A stretch of DNA of 64,000 bases from Cycas panzhihuaensis (lineage: Eukaryota > Cycadophyta): NCBI GenBank assembly GCA_023213395.1, contig CM041465.1:112785741-112849740 (forward strand), given 5' to 3'. Of this stretch, positions 22,348 to 33,636 are shown in pieces; position 1 is the first letter of the stretch, and each line of letters starts with the position of its first letter. The notes below the pieces were generated by a model. The model searched no databases. It saw only the letters and a list, made by a program, of their open reading frames with translations, and had not been told where the DNA came from. The translations under genes and the position numbers were made by a program.

Positions 22348-23085
22348 AACAAGCCCGCCAAGAAGCGCCTGAGGAAACCGAGCCTGCCTAGAAACGACTT
22401 AATCTGCCGTTGAGTTCTAGGTGGCGACATGTCAAGGATCGCCCTGACTTTGTCAGGGTTGATCTGAATTCCCCGCTTGGATATGAGGAATCCAAGGAGT
22501 TTACCTGAGGTAATGACAAACACACATTTAAGTGGATTAAGGCTGATGTGATACTCGCGGCATCGTGAGAAGATGGCACACAAGTCGGAAGGGTGATAGG
22601 CTCTCACGCGGGAAAGACCCATCATATCATCCATGAAGACCTCCAACGTGTCATTGATGAGGTCGTGGAAGATGAAATGCATGGCTCTTTGGTAAGTAGC
22701 ACCTGCATTTTTAAGGCCAAAGGGCATCGCCTTGTAGGCGAAGGTACCCCAAGGCGTAGTGGAGGTCGTCTTATGGCGGTCTTTGGGAGAAATCTGAATT
22801 TGGTTGTAACCGGAGAAGCCATCCATTAGGGACATCACTTCGAATCCAGCGGTGCGATCAATGATCTAATCTAGGAAGGGTAACGGGAAATTGTCCTTAG
22901 GACAAGCGTTGTTGATGTCGCGAAAGTTGACACATATACGGATTGCCCCGTTCTTTTTAGCAATGGGAACAATGCTGGAGACCCACTTGGGGTAGTTAAT
23001 AGAAGTAATGAGCCCAGCATCCAGAAGCTTCTCTACCTCCATCTTGACGGCGGCAGAGAGCTTCGGGTGAAGGGGACGCTATCGC
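22344..23085 (-). pseudogene. element C reverse transcriptase, one in-frame stop
   Basis: Polymerase that copies the element RNA to DNA. From right to left it reads EKLLDAGLITSINYPKWVS, then KNGAIRICVNFRDINNACPK. A TAG near 22870 interrupts the block. It continues MSLMDGFSGYNQIQISPKDR, WGTFAYKAMPFGLKNAGATY and the catalytic box VFMDDMM. It ends PRTQRQIKSFLGRLGFLRRF. The CVNFRDIN position usually reads CVDFRDLN, so one of the three catalytic aspartates appears replaced by N. The stop is in a codon that is CAA in E, as expected from C-to-T change. Confidence 0.85.
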
Positions 23086-23503
23086 GCATGTATGCGCCAG
23101 GAAGGGTGGTGAAGTTATGAGTGATAATCGAGGGGTTGATTCCCTTCATATCAGCATAATCCCATGCGAAAATGTCTCAAAACTCCTGGAACAGAAGGGA
23201 GCATTCCCTTACCTCATCAGGAGAACATTCCAACCCAACCTTAATGACCTTGCCCGGGGCCAAGACTACGTCTTGAGTTGCCCCCATGCACATGGCGTTG
23301 CCCTCCTCGAAGTGGAGAGGGGTAAGATCAACGGGAGGAGGAGGAATAGGAGACGAGATCAGATCGACAAGCGTAGATCCGATCGCGAGAATCTTCTGAT
23401 GACCAAGCCGGTGGTGACCAGAAGGCAAGTTAGCCAAGCCTCGCTAGATGCTCGCTGTGGCTTCGTCATCCTCGAAATAATCCACCCCATGGATGACCTT
23501 ACT

Positions 23504-24800
23504 TCAAGTAGGAGAAGCGCTGGAGGGAGTGAGAGCAACGGGACCGTGATGACCATCGGGTTGCTCAGCTTCCTCGCAAAAATCTGAAGGAAAAACAGAA
23601 AGGTGCCCCTCGGAAGGAGCAAAAGGCAATTCCTCAAAACCATTACCTACAGGGGGTGATGAAAAAGGAGAACTGGCAACAGGCGGGTCAACACAAGCGA
23701 TGACGTATGACACGCACGAGGGGCTAGCCTCACCAACGAGAGAGGTTCTAGACGGGGATCTAGAACAAGGCAGGTGCGACCTATTAGCGTGAAGGAAAGA
23801 GACGGGGTGAGGACAATCCTCGTCTTCGTCGAGCGACTCATCGTCGCTGAATGAAGCAAGGTACCCGTAACTCCCAATGCCAATAAGGGCGAACCGCATG
23901 AGACTAGGAGGAGAAGACGCAGGGTCTTCTTTGGACGGATTAGGTATACCAATAGAGCAAGCCGAGGCATGGGTAAATGAACCTTGGTTTACCGAACTGG
24001 TAGAACGAGTTTGCTTAGTAAAAGAGCGTTCGCGGGGGATCACTCTCATCCGTTCATCATGGATGAATTTAAGTTGTCCCCAAAGGGTCGAGCACACGGC
24101 TCCCATTTGATCGAGCCATGGACGACCTAGAAGGAGGTTGTAATCCACATCAACGTCAAGGACTACAATGCTCAAGAAGAACGGTCTTACCCTCAAGGGT
24201 AAGCAGAATCGCGACAGATCCCAGAGGGGTCTTCTCGCTACCGTCATACCCTTGGCATCGCTAGGGAATGAGTTCCAAGGCAGAAATACCAAGCTCTTGC
24301 ATGACACACAAGGGCATGGCATTGACGGAAGAACCATTGTCAACAACAGTTCTTCGAAGAATACAATCAGGCGTATCGATGGTGATGGTGAATGGGAAGT
24401 TCCACTGACGTTCCCTTTCACCTAGGGAAGATCCTTAGGATCAAAGGAAATAGCGGGTCCACAACCTTGGGCGACACCCAAAGCATGGACAGGTACATCA
24501 CTTGATCCTAAAGCTTCCAGAGGAGGGCCCGCCGGGACAACTCCTCGTAACGCCCATCAAGGACATTCCTACAATGACCGTATGCAGCACGCCCACGACA
24601 GAGAAACGCTTACCCCTCCCAGTAGGGTGGGTAAGTGCCCTTGAATCAGAACGACCTGCATACAGAATAGCCTTGGGAAGAGAGGGACTTCCGAGGAAGG
24701 GTCTCCAAGAGGGCTCAAGGAGCGGAAGAACCAGCAACTCCCGCCGCTTCCTTAGAGGCTTGAGATCGCGTAGGGCAAAGTCGAGTTGCTTCAAGCAACC
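23504..24800 (-). pseudogene. element C protease and pol linker, frame changes
   Basis: The protease core near 24290-24400 reads RRTVVDNGSSVNAMPLCVMQ then ELGISALELIP, followed by a stop. DNGSSVN is the active-site loop (usually DTGSSVN or DSGSSVN). It is followed by GRPWLDQMGAVCSTLWGQLK and a weakly conserved acid/proline/serine linker of about 1 kb (SPSSASPT, FCEEAEQPDGHHG) leading to RT. D preserves the same linker in one frame. The leader segment 24498-24794 carries KRFSVVGVLHTVIVGMSLMG. It needs at least two frame changes. Confidence 0.75.
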
Positions 24801-27105
24801 GGATCACCTTCTTCCCCTGCTCGAGTCGTGAAGGCGACGGGGTGCTACTAGGAGAACGAGAAGAGGAAGAAGAATTCCGAGCGCCCTTCCCTTTGTCGCG
24901 GGAAGGACGGGGATTAGGCGATCTTCCTCGGTTACGGTTGTTCTTGTTTTGGGTATTGCGATCGCATTCCCCGTGCTTAGGGAACAGATCCTTATGAACT
25001 GGTTGATCCAAATTAGCCCTTGAGGCCCATTTGGGAGAAGAATCGCATCGAGGGGCATCCTTTGGATGCTGGGCCCTACAACGCGAAACGTCGTGGAAGC
25101 AATCCCCATGAATGGAGCACCACTTCTTCTCAAGCGGAGGGTCGGACCTTCTCGCTTGAGAGGACTGGGCGTTTCTATTCCTGGGAAGAGGAGCTTGGGT
25201 AGTTTATTGGACTTGTTTATTTGATGTAGGGGATGAAGGATCTTGAAGCTTGAGCTCCTTCACCGTACGCTCGAATGAGCGTATAACTGATGTGAGAGGG
25301 TCTAAAGTCCTCCCAGTAGGATGAGAGGAAGACCGCCTACCGGAAGGTTTGGTATCTTTGGTAGGGGTGGTGCCTCACGGCGTTGTGAGGGCTTAAGAGG
25401 TTTCTTGAGACCCACTTGGATCTCAATAGCCTCCAACGCCAAGCACTTGGCGATCGCGGAATCGCACGTGGTCGCCCCCATCTTGAGGACTTCCACATGG
25501 ACTTCGGGACGAAGCGCATTGGCGAACAGGTCTCGCTTCAGCTCCTCGGGCAATCTTACCTTAGTGGAGTGAACCAAGTAGTGGAATCGCCGCACAAAGT
25601 CATGATTCATCTCATCGTGACCTTGTTTGAGTGAAAGAAGGGACTTCATTCCGCTCTCGAATGGGCGAGCTACATCAAAATAGTTGATGAACTCATCCAC
25701 CAATTGCTGGAATGAATGGATTGAATGGGCAGGGAGACAGTAGAACCATTTGAGGGCATCACCCTGCAGGGATCTCGGGAATAGTTTCATCAAAATATGG
25801 TCATAAGCCCAGTAATCGATGCATGCCATAGAAAAACTACGGACATGCTCCGCTGGGTCTTGTGACGAAGTTCCATCGAATCTAGGAACTTCAGGGGGAT
25901 GAGGCGGCAAGTTGGTTCGCAACGCCTCAACCGAAAGAGGGGTTGACCTAAAGTCCATGAAGGGGCGCGCCCTTGCCTGAATCGTAGGATCAACGAATGT
26001 CTAAGTAGGTAACGCACAAGGAGCGGGTGGGGGTGGAACACCCATCCCTCCTTGAGGAAGTGCCCCTTGCTGAAAAGAGGCATGGGGGTAGGTGCCTTGG
26101 AAGGGAGTCGGGTTCCCTTATGAAGGCACAACGGATGGGATTACGTTGGAAGAAGGGCAAGACGGATGTAGAACCGGGTTTTGCCCATATGGGCCACCCG
26201 TAGGTGGAGCAACCCCATATGGGTGTAGCAGATCCACCCCATAAACGGGAAGACGGCTTCCTCTACCCTGCCCCCAAGGTTGAGAGGTATATCCCGGGGA
26301 ACGTGAAGGAAGCACCAACGGCCGGGTCGGAGGATGCGTGGGGAGGCATCCCACATGAGTAGTGGTTGAAAGCTAGTAGGGCCAATAGGCCTACTAGGGA
26401 CCAGATGCATCACATTAGGGGATGGCACATTGGTTTGATTAGGAGCAGGTATGCTAACCCTTAATTGAGGGAAAGACACACGCAAGAAGATCCTAAGGCA
26501 TTAGGACCTTGATGAGGGATTTGAAGGTACCACACATGCCCCCACCGCAGAAATGAGTGGGACGATGTGTAGGCACGAAGGATTTGTGGTCATAGGAAGG
26601 GTGGATGAGGATGAGGCATGAGGCGGAGGAGGAAGAGGAAGAGGCCCTCCACGAAGGGCATCCTCAAACCACCTAGACGCGGTTGCAAGCATGTCGCGGC
26701 AACACTCATTGAAAGCTTCAACTACGCCAAGGGAGGAGTCCCTACATACTCGTAAGAGGTGATCAGAACCTTAAACAAAGTAGGATCCTCGGAACGTTCC
26801 TCATAAGAATTGCCAACTACGTGGTAACCCTCAAGAGGAACGGGTCCTTCTACGACGTGGGTAGAAGGATGAGCATCGAAAGAAAGGTGTTGGTCATTTG
26901 GATAATAAAGGGGGTCGTCACCCTCTTGGGTGGACCCGGGAATAGCAAGAGGAAAGGCATTGGTTTCCATGGTTGAAGTGTGGTAGGTCCAATCGGAAGA
27001 GTATCCCTCCATAGTCAGATCGGAATCCGACGAGGCAAGAAGGCGATACTCGGGGTCCTCTAACAAAGGAGGTAGACCACGCAAACAACGAGAGAAACGC
27101 CACAT
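24720..27105 (-). pseudogene. element C gag, nearly complete with frame changes
   Basis: Structural protein of the virus-like particle. The N-terminal segment (26722-27105, from the Met at 27105) reads GLPPLLEDPEYRLLASSDSD and is acidic. A proline/serine-rich middle follows (26118-26692). The capsid core at 25302-25958 contains MDFRSTPLSVEALRTNLPPH, ACIDYWAYDHILMKLFPRSL and EELKRDLFANALRPEVHVEV. The basic tail (24715-25133) has a WCSIHGDC-type zinc-binding knuckle, then NNRNRGRSPNPRPSRDKGK. Frame changes fall near 26700, 26000 and 25200. D shows the same gag without frame changes, which helped place these pieces. Confidence 0.82.
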
Positions 27106-27259
27106 GCAAGGTCAACCGACGATGTTAGGAAAGGAAAAAGAGCGGTAAAACACACGCGTTGGGGGCTACCCAACATGGAGATCGAGATAGGTATAAAAAG
27201 GATCACACAAGAGTAGCGAAACCAACCGAAGAGAGCGAAACTAGCTCCCTTACTGGCAG

Positions 27260-27277
27260 TCCCCAGTATGGTCACTA
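27260..27277 (-). other. primer-binding site of element C
   Basis: On the minus strand TAGTGACCATACTGGGGA, one base from the LTR end. It differs by few bases from D (TAGCGACCATACTAGGGA) and E (TGGTGACCATACTGGGGA). Tat-type elements typically use a TGGCGACTCTGCTGGGGA-like site; the tRNA itself is not assigned here. Confidence 0.75.
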
Positions 27278-27278
27278 G

Positions 27279-29654
27279 TGGACGCACTGCTACGGGATAA
27301 CTACCTAACTGATAGGTGTAAGGGAGAGTGAGTGGTGGAATGATAGAAAGTGAGGCCTAAAAGGTGGGTAACTATCACACAGAGCGCCCCGTGCACCGGA
27401 GCGCGAGTTTGGGATCTGCAATGGAGTATGGCTACTATCGGGTGACCCTTCACCGCTTCGAATAAAGGGTGGAGGTGCGTAGGGCAAACCTGGGTTGACC
27501 TGGGAATAGGACCCTCCCACCCTTGGGTGGCCAGAAGGGGGGAAGAGAGGACCTAATGGAGATAGGCCAAGAGCAAGCCTACACAACCTAACCGGGTACA
27601 CGAGTGATGCGGGAAGCAAGGCACTCGTGTGGTTAAGGAGAGAGGAGGAAAGGTAAGGAAGAGGAGGACTCCTACAATCTTTCCTACGAATGATAAAGAT
27701 GCATGAAACAAGACAAACGAATCGCAAACAAGTACCAAACCAATTTTCCCCTTTTATCTTTCAATGTGCTAATTACTACAAGAGAAATAAAAGAAAAAGA
27801 AAGGGTAGCAGAGGGGAACAAAACGTGCACCTGGACCGAAGGCGTACGAGACGAAGTAGCCTTCTCAAGGAGCACCCAACCACTCCGCGCGACGTACTGG
27901 ATGCGAGATGTTGCGGCGGACAAAAGAGGGGGCTTCCTTACCTTCCCCAGAAAATTAAATGCGATGCCAAGAAAGAAAGGAAGCACCAACTAATAAGTGA
28001 AGCAGCATAAAAACATAACGCATACAAAAGTGCTTACTAGTAGCGAGGCCAACGGGCGATGTACTCCACGCTTCCCAAATACCTGCAAGTAATAGCGGTC
28101 TCTCTCTCTTCCCGAAGGAAGAACGCTAACATGCAGCACAAAACTCTAACGATATATGCCTAAGTAACATAAACGAGAATCTGAATATACATGCGTTAGC
28201 GTTAGCCCAACAATGAAAATACCAAAGGAAAGTGACCAAGGTGAAAGTAAATGACCAGGTAAGCCTCAGAGTGGCCTACCTCCCGCAAATGGCGCCCAAA
28301 CCTCCCCCTAAGAACCACGAGGCAGCGAGGAGAACGTCAAGAGCAAGGGCTGGAAAATGGCAGCAAAAAGGGGCAAAGAGAGGCCCAAGGGTACCCACTA
28401 CAACCGGATGCTATGAGGAGCAAACTGGGTGACCCGGGGAAGAAAGGTGGAGCAAGAAACCAGCGGTTGGGACTTATGAGTGATGCCCAAACCTGAGCAA
28501 AAGGCCACAAATCAGCGCTGTAACTTGTGATTGCACTGGTTTGGGCAACCAAAGGGAGCCTTCAAACCCTTGTTTGTAAGCCAAGGACAGCACGGGGTGA
28601 GAGGGAGGTTTTGGAGGGCTTAGAGCCGCTTAGGGAGCGCGGAAGGTGGTACGGAATCCACCCAGCTCCTCTCCAAAACCTATGCAACCCCTCAACGCCG
28701 CCTTGGACAAAGAAGCCAGTAAGAAGCACAAGGAGAGTGGTATAACGGTCCCCAAAGGGGAAAACCAACTCTCAAGCAACAAGCAAGCAGACGGGTCAAG
28801 CATAAATATCACAAGAAAACAAGTATAAAACAAGGAATACCTGAAAAGGAGAGTCAAGGGATTTGCCTCAGCCAAAGGGCAGCGGAGAGGGGCTGATAAA
28901 TCAGCCCAGATCTGAAGTAGAGCAGGTTTGAGGCCCTGCTATGGAGATGTGATGGGAAACACCTGCACTTGGGGCGCTTATGGACTGCCTGGGTGAAGAT
29001 CAGCTGGAAACCACTTCAAAGGAGCCCTCTCCAAGGCGTTTGAGGGGCTGGAAGAGAAATAAAGCGCGAGCCACATGGTAGTTTCACAATAAATGCGAAA
29101 TTGCCATGGTGGATTTTTAAAAACAACCTGAGACAGTCGTACTGTCAGAATTTCATGCATACCATGGATATTAACTGATCAGTGAAAATCTAGCGGTACG
29201 CACCTAGAGCCAAAACTAGGGCCCACCAACCAGTCTAGGCCAGGGGCAGATGACAGAAAAGACTAATAGAAAGCTAGAACACCTACCCGGGAGAAAACAA
29301 GCTAACAAAACGGGTCCAAAGGAGCAAAAATAGGGCCCGAGTGGGGTGGCAAGTTGACCAAATGATGATGAGTCATCACACGGGCGGAGGTGGCGCAAAC
29401 CGAGTGGATCCTGGAGCGAGGAGGCGGATCTGAAATGTCTGGCCACCGTGGTGCCACACTTACTGGGAGTGTGCCCCTGCTATAGTCGTCATAGGCTAAA
29501 ATAAGTGTGGACGACTACAAGGTCACTCATAAAGTCATACACATGCAGATATGCAAGTAAACATCCAGTAAAAGAAAGCGATGATAATGCGAGAGACATA
29601 CCTGCACTTACCTGAGTCGGTGATTCCGTATCCATTCCCGGAAGCCGAGAAACA
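27279..29654 (-). repeat. 5' LTR of element C, with internal deletion
   Basis: 2376 bp. On the element strand it opens TGTTTCTCGGCTTCCGGG, similar to TGTTTCTCGGCTACTAGG of D, and ends in CA beside the primer-binding site. Relative to 14816-16003 it lacks about 200 bp at 29052, where GGGGCTGG joins directly to AAGAGAAATAAAG. Short direct repeats (CTGG, TTGG) flank the missing part. The missing part lies about 600 nt into the LTR, close to where D has its TATA box. A small hairpin (GACAGT/ACTGTC) is at 29132-29146. Confidence 0.82.
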
Positions 29655-30725
29655 GATATTTATAATGCTCTCTCTACAACAATGGATTGAATACAAATGA
29701 TGTTGTGTTTATACAATAATGATGTATTGATCTATGATCTATGTGTATATATTCTGCCCTATTCTCCATCTATTATTTTCCTACAAATATTCATTAGGGA
29801 AGATTCCAAGCTTGTCTTTAAATTTGTAAAACTTATTTTTTCAAAGAGACTTAGTGAAAATGTCTACCACCTCTTCCTCTATGATGTAGTAAACTAATTT
29901 AATCTCTCTAGTATATACTAATTCCTTAATAAGTGATGTTGTATTTTAATATACTTTATTCTTCCATGAAACATTGGATTATATGTTATTTAAATTATAC
30001 TTTGATTATCATGAGTTGAATGTGTAGGTCCATCCTATTTTATTTCTAGGTCTTAAAGTAATTGACCTACCTAAACTATTTCACATGCTCTTGCTACTAT
30101 TGCTTTCTACTTTATTTTTATAGTAGACAAGGATATCATGTCTTGCTTCTTGGTACTCTAAGAAATTGACGCTAATCCCATGCTAAAAGTGTAACTAGAT
30201 GTAGATTTCCTATCATCAACACTACTTACCCAGTTTAAATCTATGTAGCTAACTAATCTAAAGTTTGTTGAGGTCTTATAATATAACCTATAATTAATTC
30301 TATATTTTAGGTATCAAAGAATGCTCTTTGTTACTTGCCAATGTATTGTCTTAGGTTCTTGCATAAACTTAGATACCATACTTACTGAATGTATGATATC
30401 AAGTTAAGTTAATGTTAAGTAGATTAAACTACTAATCAATTACCTATAAAGTGTAGGGTCAACTAATGTAGAATTATCAAAATTAGATAATTTTATTTCA
30501 ATTTCTTCTAGTATACCAATACCTTGTAATCATTCATCTTAAACTTTTGAAGTAAATCTAGGGTATATTTTCTTTAAGATACAAAGATTCTATTCTCATC
30601 TTGCCATACCTCCAAATTGAAGAAGTAATACATGAGACCTAAGTCAGTCATCTCAAATTCTTTGCACATATCATTTTCAAACTTTTATGACAATTGAGAG
30701 TCATTTCTAGTGTAGAATAAGTCAT
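29655..30725 (-). pseudogene. Ty1/copia pol, C-terminal half of RT and RNase H
   Basis: Old copia-type element on the minus strand. From right to left it reads EFEMTDLGLMYYFFNLEVWQ, then VDPTLYR and SLIYLT. Next comes an RNase H block SVDDRKSTSSYTFSMGLASI. Near 29800-29870 is IIEEEVVDIFTKSL, the typical end of copia pol (EQVADIFTKPL). Pol ends near 29790, followed by about 130 bp of 3' sequence up to element C. Numerous stops and small indels are present. The RT half is cut at 30725 by element D and continues at 45280. Confidence 0.85.
30721..30725. repeat. target-site duplication of element D, left copy (GTCAT)
   Basis: GTCAT directly precedes the LTR start TGTTTCCTGG. The same five bases follow the right LTR at 45275-45279. 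Ty3/gypsy integrases make 5-bp duplications. Confidence 0.9.
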
Positions 30726-31235
30726 TGTTTCCTGGCTACCAGGAATGGATACAGATAGATCGACTCAGGTAAGCGCAGGTATGCATCTTCCTTTTCACCT
30801 TTATTGTTTCTTTGGAAAGGTTGACAGAAGTATCACCTTATTACATGACTGACTGCTTCATTTTGTATGATCACCTTGCATCCATTTGGCTTGATCATGC
30901 TACTTATCGTATTGTGAGCCTATGACGACCCAGTGGGAACTACCTTTCAATAAGGTAGGCATTCCCATAGCACTCTATGACCCTCTGTGCTACCTCCACA
31001 TCACCTTAAGCCTCACTTGATTTGTATGACCCATTCATACCCTGACCTCGCATCCTTATCATGATGTTTTCAGGACCTTTAGCCTTTAATACTACTTTTG
31101 GCCTTGTTCACATGTCTTCTGGACTATCCTAGCCACCTAGAGAGGGGGGAAGCCCCTCCCAGGCCTACCACATCACCTTCTAAGGCTCCTGGAACCCAGA
31201 TTATTGCCATTCTAGCTTTCTAGTCCCGCAACGTT

Positions 31236-31309
31236 GTAAACTTAATAGTACCACAAAGTTTACTGTGGTACCGTGGAGTTTACTATGGTACCGTAAAGTT
31301 TACCACAGT
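31236..31309 (+). repeat. nested inverted repeats in the 5' LTR of D
   Basis: GTAAACTT...AAGTTTAC at the left, and ACTGTGGTA...TACCACAGT enclosing two GGTACCGT units. The right LTR (43021-43067) has a shorter version forming one long hairpin: CGCACTG...CAGTGCG outside and TAAACTT...AAGTTTA inside. CCACAGTGCGA is shared with the hairpin block at 40721-40732. The cluster sits about 120 bp upstream of the TATA box. Confidence 0.75.
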
Positions 31310-31426
31310 GCGACTATTGCTAGTTGTTTTTTGAAACTCCCATGGAAATTCTCATTTTTTTCATGGAATTACCACATGGCACTGCGTCCAACTTAGCCCT
31401 ATTTGCTTGTTTGGGGTTGGCATGGG

Positions 31427-31433
31427 TATAAAT
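31427..31433 (+). promoter_or_regulatory. putative TATA box of the D 5' LTR
   Basis: TATAAAT in GGGTATAAATCCTAAAAC, 701 bp into the LTR. The same word is at 43192-43198 in the 3' LTR. It is in sense orientation and the likely promoter for the genomic RNA; inference only. Confidence 0.55.
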
Positions 31434-33471
31434 CCTAAAACTATTATCATTTTACCTCTCTTAGATCTTTTTGCTCTACAATTCAACTTTCTCCTACTGT
31501 AGTTTTCTACTATTTTCTTTCTTCCTTTCATAGATGCATCTGTAGGCTTGCATTTCCTTCAGCTTTAGTCTAAGATCCGCCTGCAACGACCCTTCTCCAT
31601 GGTGGGAAACTCCTCTCCAAGTACTCTCAAGCAAGTTTGCCGTGGTTCTCTTCCAAATACGCCATATCAAGTGTCTCCTACGACTTCCTTTAGGGAAACC
31701 TCCTGCAAAACCCTGTAGGAACTCTTATTCTTTGCTAGTTGCAAGATCCTTTTTTCAAGGTTTGTTGTGTGTTATTCCCATGTTAGACTAATTTTCAAGT
31801 ATGTTTACTTACTTTCTTCTTGTTTGGCTATAGTAAACATTGTTTCCATTGAGTTTAGCCTTGTATCTCTAGGTTTTCACCATTTCTCTGCTAGTTTTCC
31901 TCAAGAAAGCAGTGGGAGAAGATCCATAAAGGCTGGGCAAAAGGAGTAAGTCGAGATCCATCCCACTTAGGCCTACTCCCCAAGGGCAACCCCCCTTCCC
32001 ACCTTTCTTCTCCTACTCCTATGCTTCTCTTGGGTTAATTAGGAGAAGGTAAAGCTTAGGCCTACATTGGATTATCAGCATGTGTAGCCCTGACTGTGCT
32101 AACTGCATGCTTGTATGCCTCCCTTTTGGACCCCTGTAGTGTCCCTAACATTACTTGGCATCTTTTAAAGGTCTTGAGTAAGGTTTGTGTGACAGATTGC
32201 TACCCATAGTGACTCTGTTGCCTTGGTACCTCCCCCAACGTCTTGTTACACATATTCTTATGTTTGTTGGCTGTCATAAGTTGTTATTTGACCCTACCTT
32301 GCTGTACTAAAAGGCTATGTGGAGAAACTTAGCAGAGGGTTTGGCTATCCTGAGGCTTCCCTTCTCTCTTTCTTGCTTGATCTATGCACTTGCTTGAGGA
32401 GAGTTGAAGTTATTTGCAGTAGCGATTTCTCTAGCTTAAATATAATGTTTTGATATATACTTCACATATATTTGCATCTATATATAGCGCTTCTTGCAGC
32501 CCCTTCTTGGAAGGGATAAACTTTTGTGTGTGAAGGTTGAAGTAGTATCTCGCGAAGGTAAAAGACATCTGAATCTAGGTAAGCTTTACCCTCTTTTTTT
32601 TCTTCATTTCATTTTGCTTCCTTTTGTTCTACTTGCTTTTCACAAGGGGAAGGCAAGGAAGCCCCCATCCTCTACATTGGTCTTGATCATACATTAACCA
32701 ACTAGTGAGAGTGTGTGCATTATGCATGGGTGAGGTCTTCCGTCGACTGCTACACCTCCCTGGTACGCACCATCTCTCTCTTCATACTTTTATTTTCCTT
32801 TCTTACTTTTATTTTAAATCTATGCTTAGGTTTAATAGATCACGTGAAAGTGAAAGGTTAATGGTATCAGTTGCTTGCATTAATATGTAGTATGCTTGTC
32901 CCACGTAGGAAAAGGACACGGTAGGAACCCCATTCCTCTTCCTCTTTCTATCAATCCAAACATACCCTTAGATGCATTACGTTAGCATCATCTGCTTGCA
33001 CACATAATGCTTATCCTTCTTTTCCCTTTTGCCTTTTAGTTGCTAAAAGGAAAACATGGCTTTAGCCCCTTGTTCTGCTCCCTCACTTGGTTTTATTTGC
33101 TTAGACCAAATAACTAAGGGAGGCTTGCTTGCATCGTAGGCCTTCGCCTACCTCATGCACATTCGTTTCCCTTCATCATAGTGAAACCCTTTGAGAATTC
33201 CTCTTTTTCCCTTCCATCCATCCAAGGGTGGGAGGACCTTCCTCTCGAGACCATCCAAGCTACCCCCCTATATGCACTCTCTCTTCCAGATTGAGGGCTA
33301 CTCTAAGGTAGTTGGGTGCCATTTATAGGTCCTGAACTTGCACTCCAATGCACAGGGCACCCTGCATGGTATTCCCTTTTCTTATAGATCCTTACCTGCA
33401 CCTTCAACATCAATCGTTGACTACCATCATTCCTATTGAGTATAGTGACTATCCTGTATACATGTATCCAC

Positions 33472-33489
33472 TAGCGACCATACTAGGGA
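33472..33489 (+). other. primer-binding site of element D
   Basis: TAGCGACCATACTAGGGA, one base after the LTR end. Same arrangement as in C. Confidence 0.75.
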
Positions 33490-33636
33490 CCTGCCAGTAA
33501 GGGAGCTAGTTCCTATCCCTTCCTATTGGTACTACTACCTTTTTAGTGGTCTTCTCCACTTATCTCTTTCGTTGGGCAGCCCCCAACACATACTTTACAT
33601 TTCTCTTTCCTCTTCTACCACTTTGGTAAGTCTTGT

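Larger units (their letters stand above)
14816..29654 (-). mobile_element. Tat-type Ty3/gypsy element C, most complete copy in the array
   Basis: Minus-strand element. Its internal region runs from 16004 to 27278, with the 5' LTR at 27279-29654 and a truncated 3' LTR at 14816-16003. In element order it carries the primer-binding site, gag, protease, RT with RNase H, integrase, an antisense PMD gene, a second RNase H, and the LTR. Integrase is one open frame; gag and the rest of pol carry a few frame changes and stops. The right LTR end at 29654 abuts copia sequence. GATAT (29655-29659) would be its target-site copy, but the partner is outside the window. Confidence 0.82.
30726..33470 (+). repeat. 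5' LTR of element D
   Basis: It starts TGTTTCCTGG and ends TGTATCCA one base before the primer-binding site. It aligns end to end with 42519-45274. It holds a cluster of inverted repeats (31236-31309) and a TATA box (31427-31433). The remaining 2 kb downstream of the TATA box, an unusually long transcribed LTR part, shows no coding capacity. Confidence 0.92.
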
